This document shows, in pieces, positions 1-4,991 of a DNA stretch of 6,058 nt. How positions within the stretch are numbered: position 1 is the stretch's first letter; each line of letters begins with the position of its first letter. Below the pieces are notes generated by a model. It saw only the letters and a list, made by a program, of their open reading frames with translations, did no database searches and was not told the origin of the DNA. Source of the DNA: WRAI01 sp031549605 (lineage in GTDB: Bacteria > Bacillota > Clostridia > Oscillospirales > UBA929); the NCBI GenBank assembly GCA_031549605.1, contig JAVBPM010000085.1:1-6058 (forward strand), written 5' to 3'. A program made the translations under genes and the position numbers.

Positions 1-2247
1 TGCGTTGGCAATGCTGACATTGCTGATGCCCAGCTCGCCCGACACCGTCAACGGGTTGCCCAGCTTGTAGTTGTTGACAAACCGCTTGTCGTAGGTGTAA
101 TAGTCGCAGATAAACTCCAGCACATCGCCGTCCCGCAGCGCAACCAACCCCTTGGCCTCGGGCTGCGGCTCGCCATCCTTGTATAGGACGCGCGCGCCCA
201 GCACGCTGCCATACTCGTCCTCGTCGGTAAATTGCAGCATCAGTTCCACCGGCTGGCCGTTCAGCAATGCCGGCACACGGCCGGTAATGATGTAGTCGTC
301 CTCCGTGCCGCTCGTCGACACATGGAAGTAGCTGACCACATGCCCGTCAATGGCCAGCCACGTCTCGTCGTAGTCAGCCACCAGCTCGCCGTCGTCATCA
401 AAGACAAAGGTATTGTCGGCGCCAAGGTCAATGTAGCCCTCACCGTCGTCGACAAAAACTGTCAGTTCAATCTCCGACACCAGCGCCCATTGCGCTTCAG
501 TCAGCTTGATAACCTTGCCCGAGCCCTTGTCACTCAACGCCAGCTGCGATGCGTCAAAGCTGTTGTCCTTGTAATAGTCAGCAGACCGCGCAATCAAATC
601 GCGATCCAGCCACGACGGCGCGCTTTTCAACCCCAGCAGGCTGGCAATGTCGCTGCCACTGCCACCCAGCACGCTTTGCAACAGGCTGCCAATGTCAACA
701 CCGCCGTTGCCGGCGCTGCCCGGCCCGCCGTTGAACAAGCTGCCAAACAGCGAGTCGAGGGAAGAACCCTGCCCCGACGCCAGCTGGCCGCCCGCCGCCA
801 CATTGCTGTAGCTGCGGATGCAATCGCTGTAGCTGGTGTCAATGCCCAACCGCTGGTAGGTCGACAGCGCGTTGTCCACGCTGGCCAACCGCCGCGATGG
901 GAAATAAATCGAAATGCCGCCGCAGTCGCGCATCGACGCGCTGGTTGTGTTGTATTTGACACAGCTTTTCAACGCCGCGGCAAAAGCCTTGGCTTCATCG
1001 GTGCCAATGCGCTCGGCCAACTGAATCAAATCAACCTGATCGATGCCGGCCTGCGGCGCGAACTCGCGCACCCCGCCACGCGCCTGCGCCACCTGTTGGT
1101 AGCTCTCGCTTTGAATTAAGTCGGCCGTCGAGGCGGCAAAGGCCTGAAATCTGCCGGGGATTGTGCCCTTCAGCTCGGCGAGGTCGATCACCGACAATGT
1201 CGTGTCGCCGGCGCGCGTGTAGCTGACAAAGTCGTCGCAGATGGCCTTACCCAGGTCAATCGTCGCCATCGACGGGTTGCGGCACAGCGCCGTCATCCAG
1301 TTGGTGTAGTACCAGCCGCTGCCCGGCTCGGTCTCCTCCGAGGCAATCAAGTAGTCGGCATACGGCTCCAGCGTCAACGCCGTTTCCAGCGTCGCCATCA
1401 GACAGGTGTCGAAGCCGACAAAGTCAAAGGTACAACCGCCCTCCTTAAAGGCGGTGCTAATCTCATCCAACGTCATGCTATCGTTGGGGTACAGTTCATC
1501 ATAACCAAAGCCGGTCAGACTGCCGCCGCCGTGATCCCAAAAAATAAAGCCATAACGATCGGCGGGATAATGGGCCTTGCCAAAGGCAATAAACTGACTC
1601 ATCGTAGCCGGCTTGACCATCGACTGCGCGCCGACCTCCTCCACCTTTTCCAACCCGCGTGCTGTCAGCTTAAAAATGGTGTTGGTCTTGGCGCTGATGC
1701 CGTCGGTGTGCCAGCGCTTGGCGCCGCCCGTTTCAATGAGAATCGTCACCTTGTCAGACAGCTTGGCCGCCGCCATCTCCTTCAAGTCGGCGGTCGCCGC
1801 GCCCGAGCGCGACTCCAAATCGGCGCCGCACATATAAACCATCAGCGTCACGCTGTCGGCACCGGCCACCGCCACGCGCTTGTCGCGCGCATCGGCCGCT
1901 ACGCTGCGGTCAAGCACACCGAGACTGGCGGCCGGCTTAAAATCCGAGTTGCCACCCAACAGGCTCTGCACCTGCGTCGGCGCGCCGCCCAGCAAATCAC
2001 CCAGACTGCCCTGCCCCAACAAAAAATAGACCACAAGGCCAACCACAAGCAACAGCGGCGAACCCTTAGTCGCCGCGCGCATCCCGCGTGGCATCCCCGG
2101 CCGACCACCGCCGGACGAAGAACCGCCGTCACCACCCAACAAATCGCCCAACTGCCCCAAACCAAGGCCCTCGCCCTGCTTAAACACATGCCCCTCGCCG
2201 CTTGAAACGTTCTTCCTGCGTCCAAAAGGCCGGTTAAATTGCGCCAT
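1..2247 (-). CDS. Clostripain-family (C11) cysteine peptidase, membrane-anchored, C-terminus cut by window edge
   Basis: The frame runs 749 codons from ATG at 2247 to base 1 with no stop. The start follows a GGGGGG-rich Shine-Dalgarno five bases upstream. Residues 1-63 are basic and Gly/Ser-rich, probably cytoplasmic. Residues 64-78 are a hydrophobic anchor (SPLLLVVGLVVYFLLG), so the rest is probably outside the cell. The peptidase domain starts near residue 132 (DSVTLMVYMCGADLES) and carries both C11 signatures: WDHGGG with catalytic His239 and GFDTCLMA with catalytic Cys282. Asp280, two residues before the Cys, matches the S1 Asp of family members that cut after Arg or Lys, so that specificity is inferred. 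Residues 485-542 are a Gly/Ser/Leu-rich insertion. From about 590 an acidic beta-rich region follows that I do not recognise. The gene lies downstream of a tRNA unit but has its own candidate promoter. Substrate and regulation are unknown. Confidence 0.93.
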   Translation of the reverse strand, partial: MAQFNRPFGRRKNVSSGEGHVFKQGEGLGLGQLGDLLGGDGGSSSGGGRPGMPRGMRAATKGSPLLLVVGLVVYFLLGQGSLGDLLGGAPTQVQSLLGGNSDFKPAASLGVLDRSVAADARDKRVAVAGADSVTLMVYMCGADLESRSGAATADLKEMAAAKLSDKVTILIETGGAKRWHTDGISAKTNTIFKLTARGLEKVEEVGAQSMVKPATMSQFIAFGKAHYPADRYGFIFWDHGGGSLTGFGYDELYPNDSMTLDEISTAFKEGGCTFDFVGFDTCLMATLETALTLEPYADYLIASEETEPGSGWYYTNWMTALCRNPSMATIDLGKAICDDFVSYTRAGDTTLSVIDLAELKGTIPGRFQAFAASTADLIQSESYQQVAQARGGVREFAPQAGIDQVDLIQLAERIGTDEAKAFAAALKSCVKYNTTSASMRDCGGISIYFPSRRLASVDNALSTYQRLGIDTSYSDCIRSYSNVAAGGQLASGQGSSLDSLFGSLFNGGPGSAGNGGVDIGSLLQSVLGGSGSDIASLLGLKSAPSWLDRDLIARSADYYKDNSFDASQLALSDKGSGKVIKLTEAQWALVSEIELTVFVDDGEGYIDLGADNTFVFDDDGELVADYDETWLAIDGHVVSYFHVSTSGTEDDYIITGRVPALLNGQPVELMLQFTDEDEYGSVLGARVLYKDGEPQPEAKGLVALRDGDVLEFICDYYTYDKRFVNNYKLGNPLTVSGELGISNVSIANA

Positions 2248-2284
2248 TATAAGCCCCCCGTATCCAAAAATCTACAATAAGACC

Positions 2285-2313
2285 AGTGTATCACAGCCCA
2301 CCCCGACGCGCAA
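2285..2313 (-). promoter_or_regulatory. Candidate promoter for the clostripain-family gene
   Basis: On the minus strand, TTGCGC (2308-2313) and TACACT (2285-2290) are separated by 17 bases. The -10 is good and the -35 keeps only the TTG. Transcription would begin near 2278, giving a leader of about 30 bases before the ATG at 2247. The site lies just after the tRNA terminator, so it would make the protease independent of the tRNA unit. The call rests on sequence match alone. Confidence 0.5.
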
Positions 2314-2326
2314 GCAACCAACAGCG

Positions 2327-2356
2327 AAAACGGCACTCCATTTGGAGTGCCGTTTT
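2327..2356 (-). terminator. Intrinsic terminator after the tRNA pair
   Basis: The arms at 2327-2340 and 2343-2356 are perfect inverted repeats (AAAACGGCACTCCA and its complement). They form a GC-rich stem of about nine to thirteen pairs with a small A/T loop. On the minus strand it begins six bases after the CCA end of tRNA-fMet and ends in TTTT. The A and T tails are symmetric, so it could also stop plus-strand transcription, where the following TTTTCTTTG tract is slightly better. No plus-strand gene ends here. Confidence 0.8.
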
Positions 2357-2362
2357 CTTTGT

Positions 2363-2439
2363 TGGTTGCGGGGGAGGGATTTGAACCCTCGACCTTCGGG
2401 TTATGAGCCCGACGAGCTGCCAGACTGCTCCACCCCGCG
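2363..2439 (-). tRNA. Initiator tRNA-fMet (anticodon CAU)
   Basis: This is a 77-base cloverleaf with encoded CCA. The acceptor arm begins CGCGGGG and ends CCCCGCA, leaving C1 opposite A72. That mismatch is the hallmark of bacterial initiator tRNA, because it allows formylation and blocks elongation-factor binding. The anticodon loop CTCATAA is closed by three consecutive G-C pairs (GGG/CCC), the feature needed for P-site entry. The TpsiC loop reads GGTTCAAAT. It therefore delivers formyl-methionine to start codons and is not an elongator Met or Ile2 tRNA. It is the second gene of a minus-strand tRNA pair, 23 bases after tRNA-Leu. Confidence 0.97.
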
Positions 2440-2462
2440 ATATCAGCGCCAGTGCAGGAAAT

Positions 2463-2551
2463 TGGTGCCGGAGACCGGAATCGAACCGGCACGAGCATCA
2501 CTACTCACAGGATTTTAAGTCCCGGTCGTCTACCTGTTCCGCCACTCCGAC
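2463..2551 (-). tRNA. tRNA-Leu (anticodon UAA)
   Basis: This 89-base class II tRNA has encoded CCA. The acceptor strands are GTCGGAG and CTCCGGC, with one G-U wobble at pair 2-71. The anticodon loop is ACTTAAAAT with UAA at the centre, reading UUA and UUG codons. The long variable arm (GAG, loop, CTC) is typical of leucine tRNAs, and the TpsiC loop is GGTTCGATT. It is the first gene of the pair with tRNA-fMet, starting about 26 bases after the predicted transcription start of a consensus promoter. Confidence 0.96.
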
Positions 2552-2583
2552 TCGCTGAAATCCTGCGCCTTAAGCGCTTGAGA

Positions 2584-2612
2584 ATAATACCACACCCGCC
2601 GGCGCTTGTCAA
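2584..2612 (-). promoter_or_regulatory. Sigma-70-type promoter of the tRNA-Leu/tRNA-fMet unit
   Basis: On the minus strand a perfect TTGACA (2607-2612) lies 17 bases from TATTAT (2584-2589), a five-of-six match to the -10 consensus. Initiation is expected near 2577, upstream of the tRNA-Leu 5' end at 2551. The -35 lies inside the short palindrome GCTTGTCAAGC (2604-2614). It faces away from the rplJ promoter. Confidence 0.9.
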
Positions 2613-2632
2613 GCATTCTTTTCCACGCCGCG

Positions 2633-2674
2633 TGACGAAAAAAACGCGCTCGTCAGGCAACAGAAAAAGTTGCC
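2633..2674. other. Two consecutive inverted repeats between divergent promoters
   Basis: TGACGA (2633-2638) and TCGTCA (2650-2655) form one inverted repeat. GGCAAC (2656-2661) and GTTGCC (2669-2674) form a second that begins on the next base. Both lie upstream of both divergent promoters, so neither is transcribed from them. If functional they would act as DNA, as operators or activator sites. The A-tracts here could also serve as UP-like elements. Six-base arms at short spacing arise by chance fairly often. Confidence 0.3.
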
Positions 2675-2682
2675 CAAAACGC

Positions 2683-2711
2683 TTGACAGCCGGTCAAACA
2701 CCTGCTATACT
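2683..2711 (+). promoter_or_regulatory. Sigma-70-type promoter of rplJL
   Basis: A perfect TTGACA (2683-2688) lies 17 bases from TATACT (2706-2711), which differs from consensus at one position. The start is expected near 2718, giving rplJ a leader of about 150 bases. A-rich runs at 2662-2680 upstream of the -35 would suit RNA polymerase alpha contacts. A strong separate promoter here means rplJL need not depend on upstream ribosomal protein genes. Confidence 0.9.
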
Positions 2712-2721
2712 GTATAAGCTA

Positions 2722-2810
2722 ACCCGCAGACAGCAGGTCGTTTTCGTTAAAGGAGCCATGCTCCGCCCGCCGAGGATTACGCACAATAACGCTGTTGTTT
2801 TGTGTTGATC
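2722..2810 (+). promoter_or_regulatory. Ribosomal protein L10 leader (autoregulatory 5' UTR)
   Basis: The 5' UTR carries the conserved L10-leader elements in order: CAGACAGCAGG at 2727-2737, a hairpin with arms GGAGC (2752-2756) and GCTCC (2760-2764), and CCGCCGAGG at 2767-2775. In Firmicutes such as Bacillus subtilis, the L10(L12)4 complex binds this leader and represses rplJL by transcription attenuation. The GCAGG at 2733-2737 can pair with CCCGC at 2766-2770 to close the leader fold, with one A-C mismatch. An intrinsic terminator follows at 2811. Family membership is recognised from motifs and position, not from a covariance search. Confidence 0.85.
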
Positions 2811-2845
2811 ATCCTTGCTGTCCACTGGGCTGCAAGGATTTTTTT
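2811..2845 (+). terminator. Leader attenuator terminator before rplJ
   Basis: ATCCTTGC (2811-2818) pairs perfectly with GCAAGGAT (2832-2839). The stem can extend through G2820-C2830, U2821-G2829, C2822-G2828 and C2823-G2827 to a three-base loop. The T-run 2839-2845 follows at once. It lies between the L10 leader and the rplJ Shine-Dalgarno, so it must be read through for rplJL to be expressed, as expected of an attenuator in this operon. Confidence 0.87.
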
Positions 2846-2852
2846 ATTTTGC

Positions 2853-2860
2853 AGGAGGTG
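2853..2860 (+). promoter_or_regulatory. rplJ ribosome binding site
   Basis: AGGAGGTG is a near-perfect anti-16S match and lies nine bases before ATG 2870. It decides the start. The same frame is open upstream to an ATG at 2795, but that codon lies before the attenuator stem and would add 25 residues unlike L10. Confidence 0.93.
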
Positions 2861-2869
2861 AAAACTGCA

Positions 2870-3403
2870 ATGCCAAACCAAAAGGTGCTTACCGAAAAGC
2901 AGGCCACCGTTGCCGCTCTGAAAGAGCGCATCGCCAACTCCGCGTCGGGCGTACTCGTTGACTACAAGGGCATCAACGTCGCCAACGACACCGCGCTGCG
3001 TCGCAAAATGCGCGAAGCCGGCATCGAGTACACCGTTGTCAAAAACACGCTGATGAACTTCGCCGTGCAAGACACCGAGCTCGCCGGTTTGTCCGAAGTG
3101 CTTAGCGGCACAACGGCACTGGCCACCAGCACCGACGACCTCGTCGCACCCGCCAAGATTTTGAAAGAATACGCCGACAAATCCAATGGCGCTTTCACAC
3201 TCAAGGCCGGCTTTGCCGAAGGCAAGCTGCTCGACGAATCAGGCGTCAAACAACTGGCCAGCCTGCCCAGCCGCGAGGAACTCATCGCCAAGATGCTCGG
3301 CAGCATGAACGCGCCGATCAGCGGCTTTGTCAACGTCCTCAACGGCAACCTGCGCGGCCTCGTTGTCGCGCTCAACGCCATCGCAGAGCAAAAATCAGCC
3401 TAA
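2870..3403 (+). CDS. rplJ: 50S ribosomal protein L10
   Basis: The 177-residue product has the usual length for L10 and matches along its whole extent. L10 sits at the base of the ribosomal stalk, binds 23S rRNA near L11, and carries L7/L12 dimers that recruit translation GTPases. The N-terminal RNA-binding domain includes GVLVDYKGINVAND (27-40), LRRKMREAGIEYTVVKNTL (43-61) and a conserved region to about residue 110. The C-terminal helix (about 134-174, from SREELIAKMLGSMNAP) is the platform for L7/L12 dimers. The start is fixed by the AGGAGGTG site. rplL follows after 39 bases with no terminator between, so the two are co-transcribed. Expression is probably autoregulated through the leader at 2722-2845. 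The gene appears complete and typical. Confidence 0.98.
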   Translation: MPNQKVLTEKQATVAALKERIANSASGVLVDYKGINVANDTALRRKMREAGIEYTVVKNTLMNFAVQDTELAGLSEVLSGTTALATSTDDLVAPAKILKEYADKSNGAFTLKAGFAEGKLLDESGVKQLASLPSREELIAKMLGSMNAPISGFVNVLNGNLRGLVVALNAIAEQKSA

Positions 3404-3442
3404 CCACAACAACACACACATAATTTTAGGAGGAAAAATACA

Positions 3443-3829
3443 ATGGCTAGCGAAAAAGTTACAAAAATGATCGAAGATGTTAAGGCCCTTACCGTTCTGG
3501 AGCTGTCCGAGCTCGTCAAAGCCCTCGAGGAAGAGTTCGGCGTCAGCGCCGCTGCCCCGATGGCCATGATGGCCGCTCCCGCCGCCGGTGGCGCCGCTCC
3601 GGCCGCCGCTGAAGAGCAGACCGAGTTCACCGTCGTGCTGAGCGAAGTCGGCGACAAGAAGATCGAAGTCATCAAGGTCGTCCGTGAGCTCACGGCCCTC
3701 GGCCTGAAGGAAGCCAAAGAGCTGGTCGATGGCGCTCCGTCGAACGTCAAAGAGAACGTCAGCAAGGACGACGCCGAAGCCATGAAGAAGAAGCTGGAAG
3801 AAGCCGGCGCCAAGATCACGCTGAAGTAA
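3443..3829 (+). CDS. rplL: 50S ribosomal protein L7/L12
   Basis: The 128-residue product has the standard three-part structure. Residues 1-33 are the dimerisation and L10-binding helices (TVLELSELVKALEEEFGV). Residues 35-57 are a flexible Ala/Gly/Pro hinge, here with three Met residues (40, 42, 43). Residues 60-128 are the factor-binding globular domain, with KKIEVIKVVRELTALGLKEA (72-91) and AKELVDGAP (91-99), the surface that contacts EF-Tu, EF-G and IF2. L7/L12 is the only multi-copy ribosomal protein, and it binds the ribosome through L10. The start follows AGGAGG (3428-3433) by nine bases. It is the last gene of the unit: a strong terminator follows 17 bases after the stop, and no rpoB follows. 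Confidence 0.99.
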   Translation: MASEKVTKMIEDVKALTVLELSELVKALEEEFGVSAAAPMAMMAAPAAGGAAPAAAEEQTEFTVVLSEVGDKKIEVIKVVRELTALGLKEAKELVDGAPSNVKENVSKDDAEAMKKKLEEAGAKITLK

Positions 3830-3846
3830 GCACTAAGCCACTGAAA

Positions 3847-3878
3847 GACAGGATCGCGAAAGCGGTCCTGTCTTTTTT
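3847..3878 (+). terminator. Intrinsic terminator of rplJL
   Basis: GACAGGATCGC (3847-3857) pairs with GCGGTCCTGTC (3862-3872) in eleven pairs, one a G-U, capped by a stable GAAA tetraloop. Six T residues (3873-3878) follow. On the opposite strand the same hairpin comes directly after the DUF4363 stop codon but is followed by only TTTC, so it could stop the convergent transcript less efficiently. Confidence 0.96.
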
Positions 3879-4252
3879 CACAGCACGTTGTCCCAACGAA
3901 AGCTCTCGGTCTCTATCATCAGCCGCAAGTGCTGCTGCAGCTTGGCCGCCAACTCGGCCGTATCATCGTCGCACTGCGGTGCAACCGCCAACAACTCACC
4001 CAACAGCACGGCCACCGGCTCGTACAGTTCATGCCGCGCCACCAGCGACAAAAAGCGCCGCGAGCTATGCCAAAGCGCATCCAAATGCCCGATTTCTTCC
4101 GCTGCCCGATCCCAGTCACTTGCCTCAATTGCCTGCCGCACCGCCGACACCGAATCTTCCAACGCGTGCGCCTGCCGCTGCACGTTGCTGTGACACCACC
4201 ACGAAAAAGCCAGCACCATCGCCAGCACGACCACACACGCCAGCGCCTTCAT
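3878..4252 (-). CDS. DUF4363 family protein, small membrane-anchored
   Basis: The 124-residue product starts with a hydrophobic segment (about 2-19, LACVVVLAMVLAFSWW), a signal anchor or uncleaved signal. A largely helical, acidic domain follows, probably extracytoplasmic. The pattern fits DUF4363: SDWDRAAEEIGHLDALWH (45-62), a conserved His-Glu (RHEL, 73-76) and a C-terminal E-x-N-x-L-like ending (ESFRWDNVL). DUF4363 genes commonly accompany DUF421 genes in Firmicutes, as here. The ATG overlaps the TGA of the DUF421 gene (ATGA, 4252-4249) and has no clear Shine-Dalgarno, so translational coupling is likely. The stop (3880-3878) touches the T-run of the convergent rplL terminator. Its molecular function is unknown. 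I am fairly sure of the family, but only from pattern and neighbourhood. Confidence 0.87.
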   Translation of the reverse strand: MKALACVVVLAMVLAFSWWCHSNVQRQAHALEDSVSAVRQAIEASDWDRAAEEIGHLDALWHSSRRFLSLVARHELYEPVAVLLGELLAVAPQCDDDTAELAAKLQQHLRLMIETESFRWDNVL

Positions 4253-4938
4253 AGCACACGCTCGGCTTCCCGTTGCGACAGGTAGTAGACCTGCTTTTTC
4301 TCGTCAACCGTCATTAAGAAAACATCCTTAACGCCGCGCCCGCCGCGACTGCCAATCTCATGCTCGACCCAACTGCGCGACAACTGCAACGCCGCCAAAT
4401 TGTCGTCCAGCCACCGCCCATCGCTGACCACCGTCACCGGCAAACCGGCGCCCGCCTTACGGCCCGCCAACTCACCAGCCGTCGGCGGTCGGTGCTCGTC
4501 ATACAACAGCACCGACAACTGCCCGCTCGTCTCCAAAATGGCGTATTGCACCGTCCGCAGGTCAGTGACGCTTTTGAGCCGCAGCGACTCCAGCAGCTCG
4601 TCAATGCTGACGCCGTTCTTTTTCAGCTCACGCTTTACCACCAACCCGTTGCGCACCAGAATGCTGGGCTTGCCCTCCACCCACTTGCGCAGCTTGACGC
4701 TCTTGAGCAACACGTGCGACAGCAGCAAATTCAGCCCCAAAATCGCCAGCAGCGGCACAATGCCCGCCAACAGCGGCACACTCAAATCCTGCATGGGAAT
4801 AACCACCAGCTCGGAGATTAAAATGGTCACCACCAGCTCGGTCGGCTCTAACTCGCCGACCTGCCGTTTTCCCAACAACCGCATGGCCACCGCCATCAGC
4901 CCAAACAAAATGACCGTCCGTACAAATGAAATCAACAT
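4249..4938 (-). CDS. DUF421 / YetF-like membrane protein
   Basis: The 229-residue product begins with three hydrophobic helices (about 3-19, 35-49 and 54-79). The family signature RLLGKRQVGELEPTELVV (20-37), continuing into ISELVVIPMQD (41-51), spans the first two. The cytoplasmic YetF-type domain follows, with GKPSILVRNG (89-98), KKNGVSIDELLESLR (106-120) and DLRTVQYAILETSGQLSVL (126-144). A less conserved C-terminal part runs to 229. Members in sporulating Firmicutes have been linked to spore inner-membrane properties; any such role here is inference. The start at 4938 preserves the usual N-terminus. Its Shine-Dalgarno, GGGAGG (4956-4951), is inside a strong hairpin, which would make translation or read-through conditional. 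It is coupled to DUF4363 by a four-base overlap. Confidence 0.93.
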   Translation of the reverse strand: MLISFVRTVILFGLMAVAMRLLGKRQVGELEPTELVVTILISELVVIPMQDLSVPLLAGIVPLLAILGLNLLLSHVLLKSVKLRKWVEGKPSILVRNGLVVKRELKKNGVSIDELLESLRLKSVTDLRTVQYAILETSGQLSVLLYDEHRPPTAGELAGRKAGAGLPVTVVSDGRWLDDNLAALQLSRSWVEHEIGSRGGRGVKDVFLMTVDEKKQVYYLSQREAERVL

Positions 4939-4981
4939 AAAAACAGCCGACCTCCCATGTCAGTATGGGTGTCGGCTGTTT
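4939..4981 (-). terminator. Terminator-like hairpin overlapping the DUF421 ribosome binding site
   Basis: On the minus strand AAACAGCCGAC (4981-4971) pairs perfectly with GTCGGCTGTTT (4951-4941). An inner CCCAT/ATGGG helix lies across a small internal loop, with a six-base apical loop. The 3' arm runs into five T residues (4943-4939) and directly into the DUF421 ATG at 4938. It begins ten bases after the stop of the acyl-CoA synthetase gene, as expected of its terminator. It also contains the DUF421 Shine-Dalgarno within the stem. Confidence 0.8.
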
Positions 4982-4991
4982 CAATTATGCG

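Noticed and set aside
232..1119. Long plus-strand open frame of 295 codons, with another at 1531-2205
   Set aside because: Both lie fully antisense to the clostripain-family gene, whose catalytic motifs and uninterrupted 749-codon frame are clear. The antisense products are Arg/Gln/Ala/His-rich with no recognisable domain, as expected of shadows in GC-rich DNA.
2247..2501. Minus-strand 84-codon open frame across the tRNAs, and a plus-strand frame at 2452-2808
   Set aside because: Both run through tRNA genes, promoters or terminators and have no protein similarity that I recognise.
2604..2614. Palindrome GCTTGTCAAGC over the tRNA promoter -35 as an operator
   Set aside because: Most of it is the TTGACA consensus itself plus a few flanking bases. 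It is too short to support an operator claim.
2758..2808. Sixteen-codon open frame (MLRPPRITHNNAVVLC) in the rplJ leader, ending just before the attenuator
   Set aside because: The upstream AGGAG is only two bases from the ATG and lies in the arm of a conserved leader hairpin, with the ATG in and next to the loop. The L10 leader fold explains this sequence better than a leader peptide.
2795..2869. Upstream extension of rplJ from ATG 2795
   Set aside because: The extra residues come from the attenuator stem and T-run and do not resemble L10. ATG 2870 has an ideal Shine-Dalgarno and gives the family's normal length.
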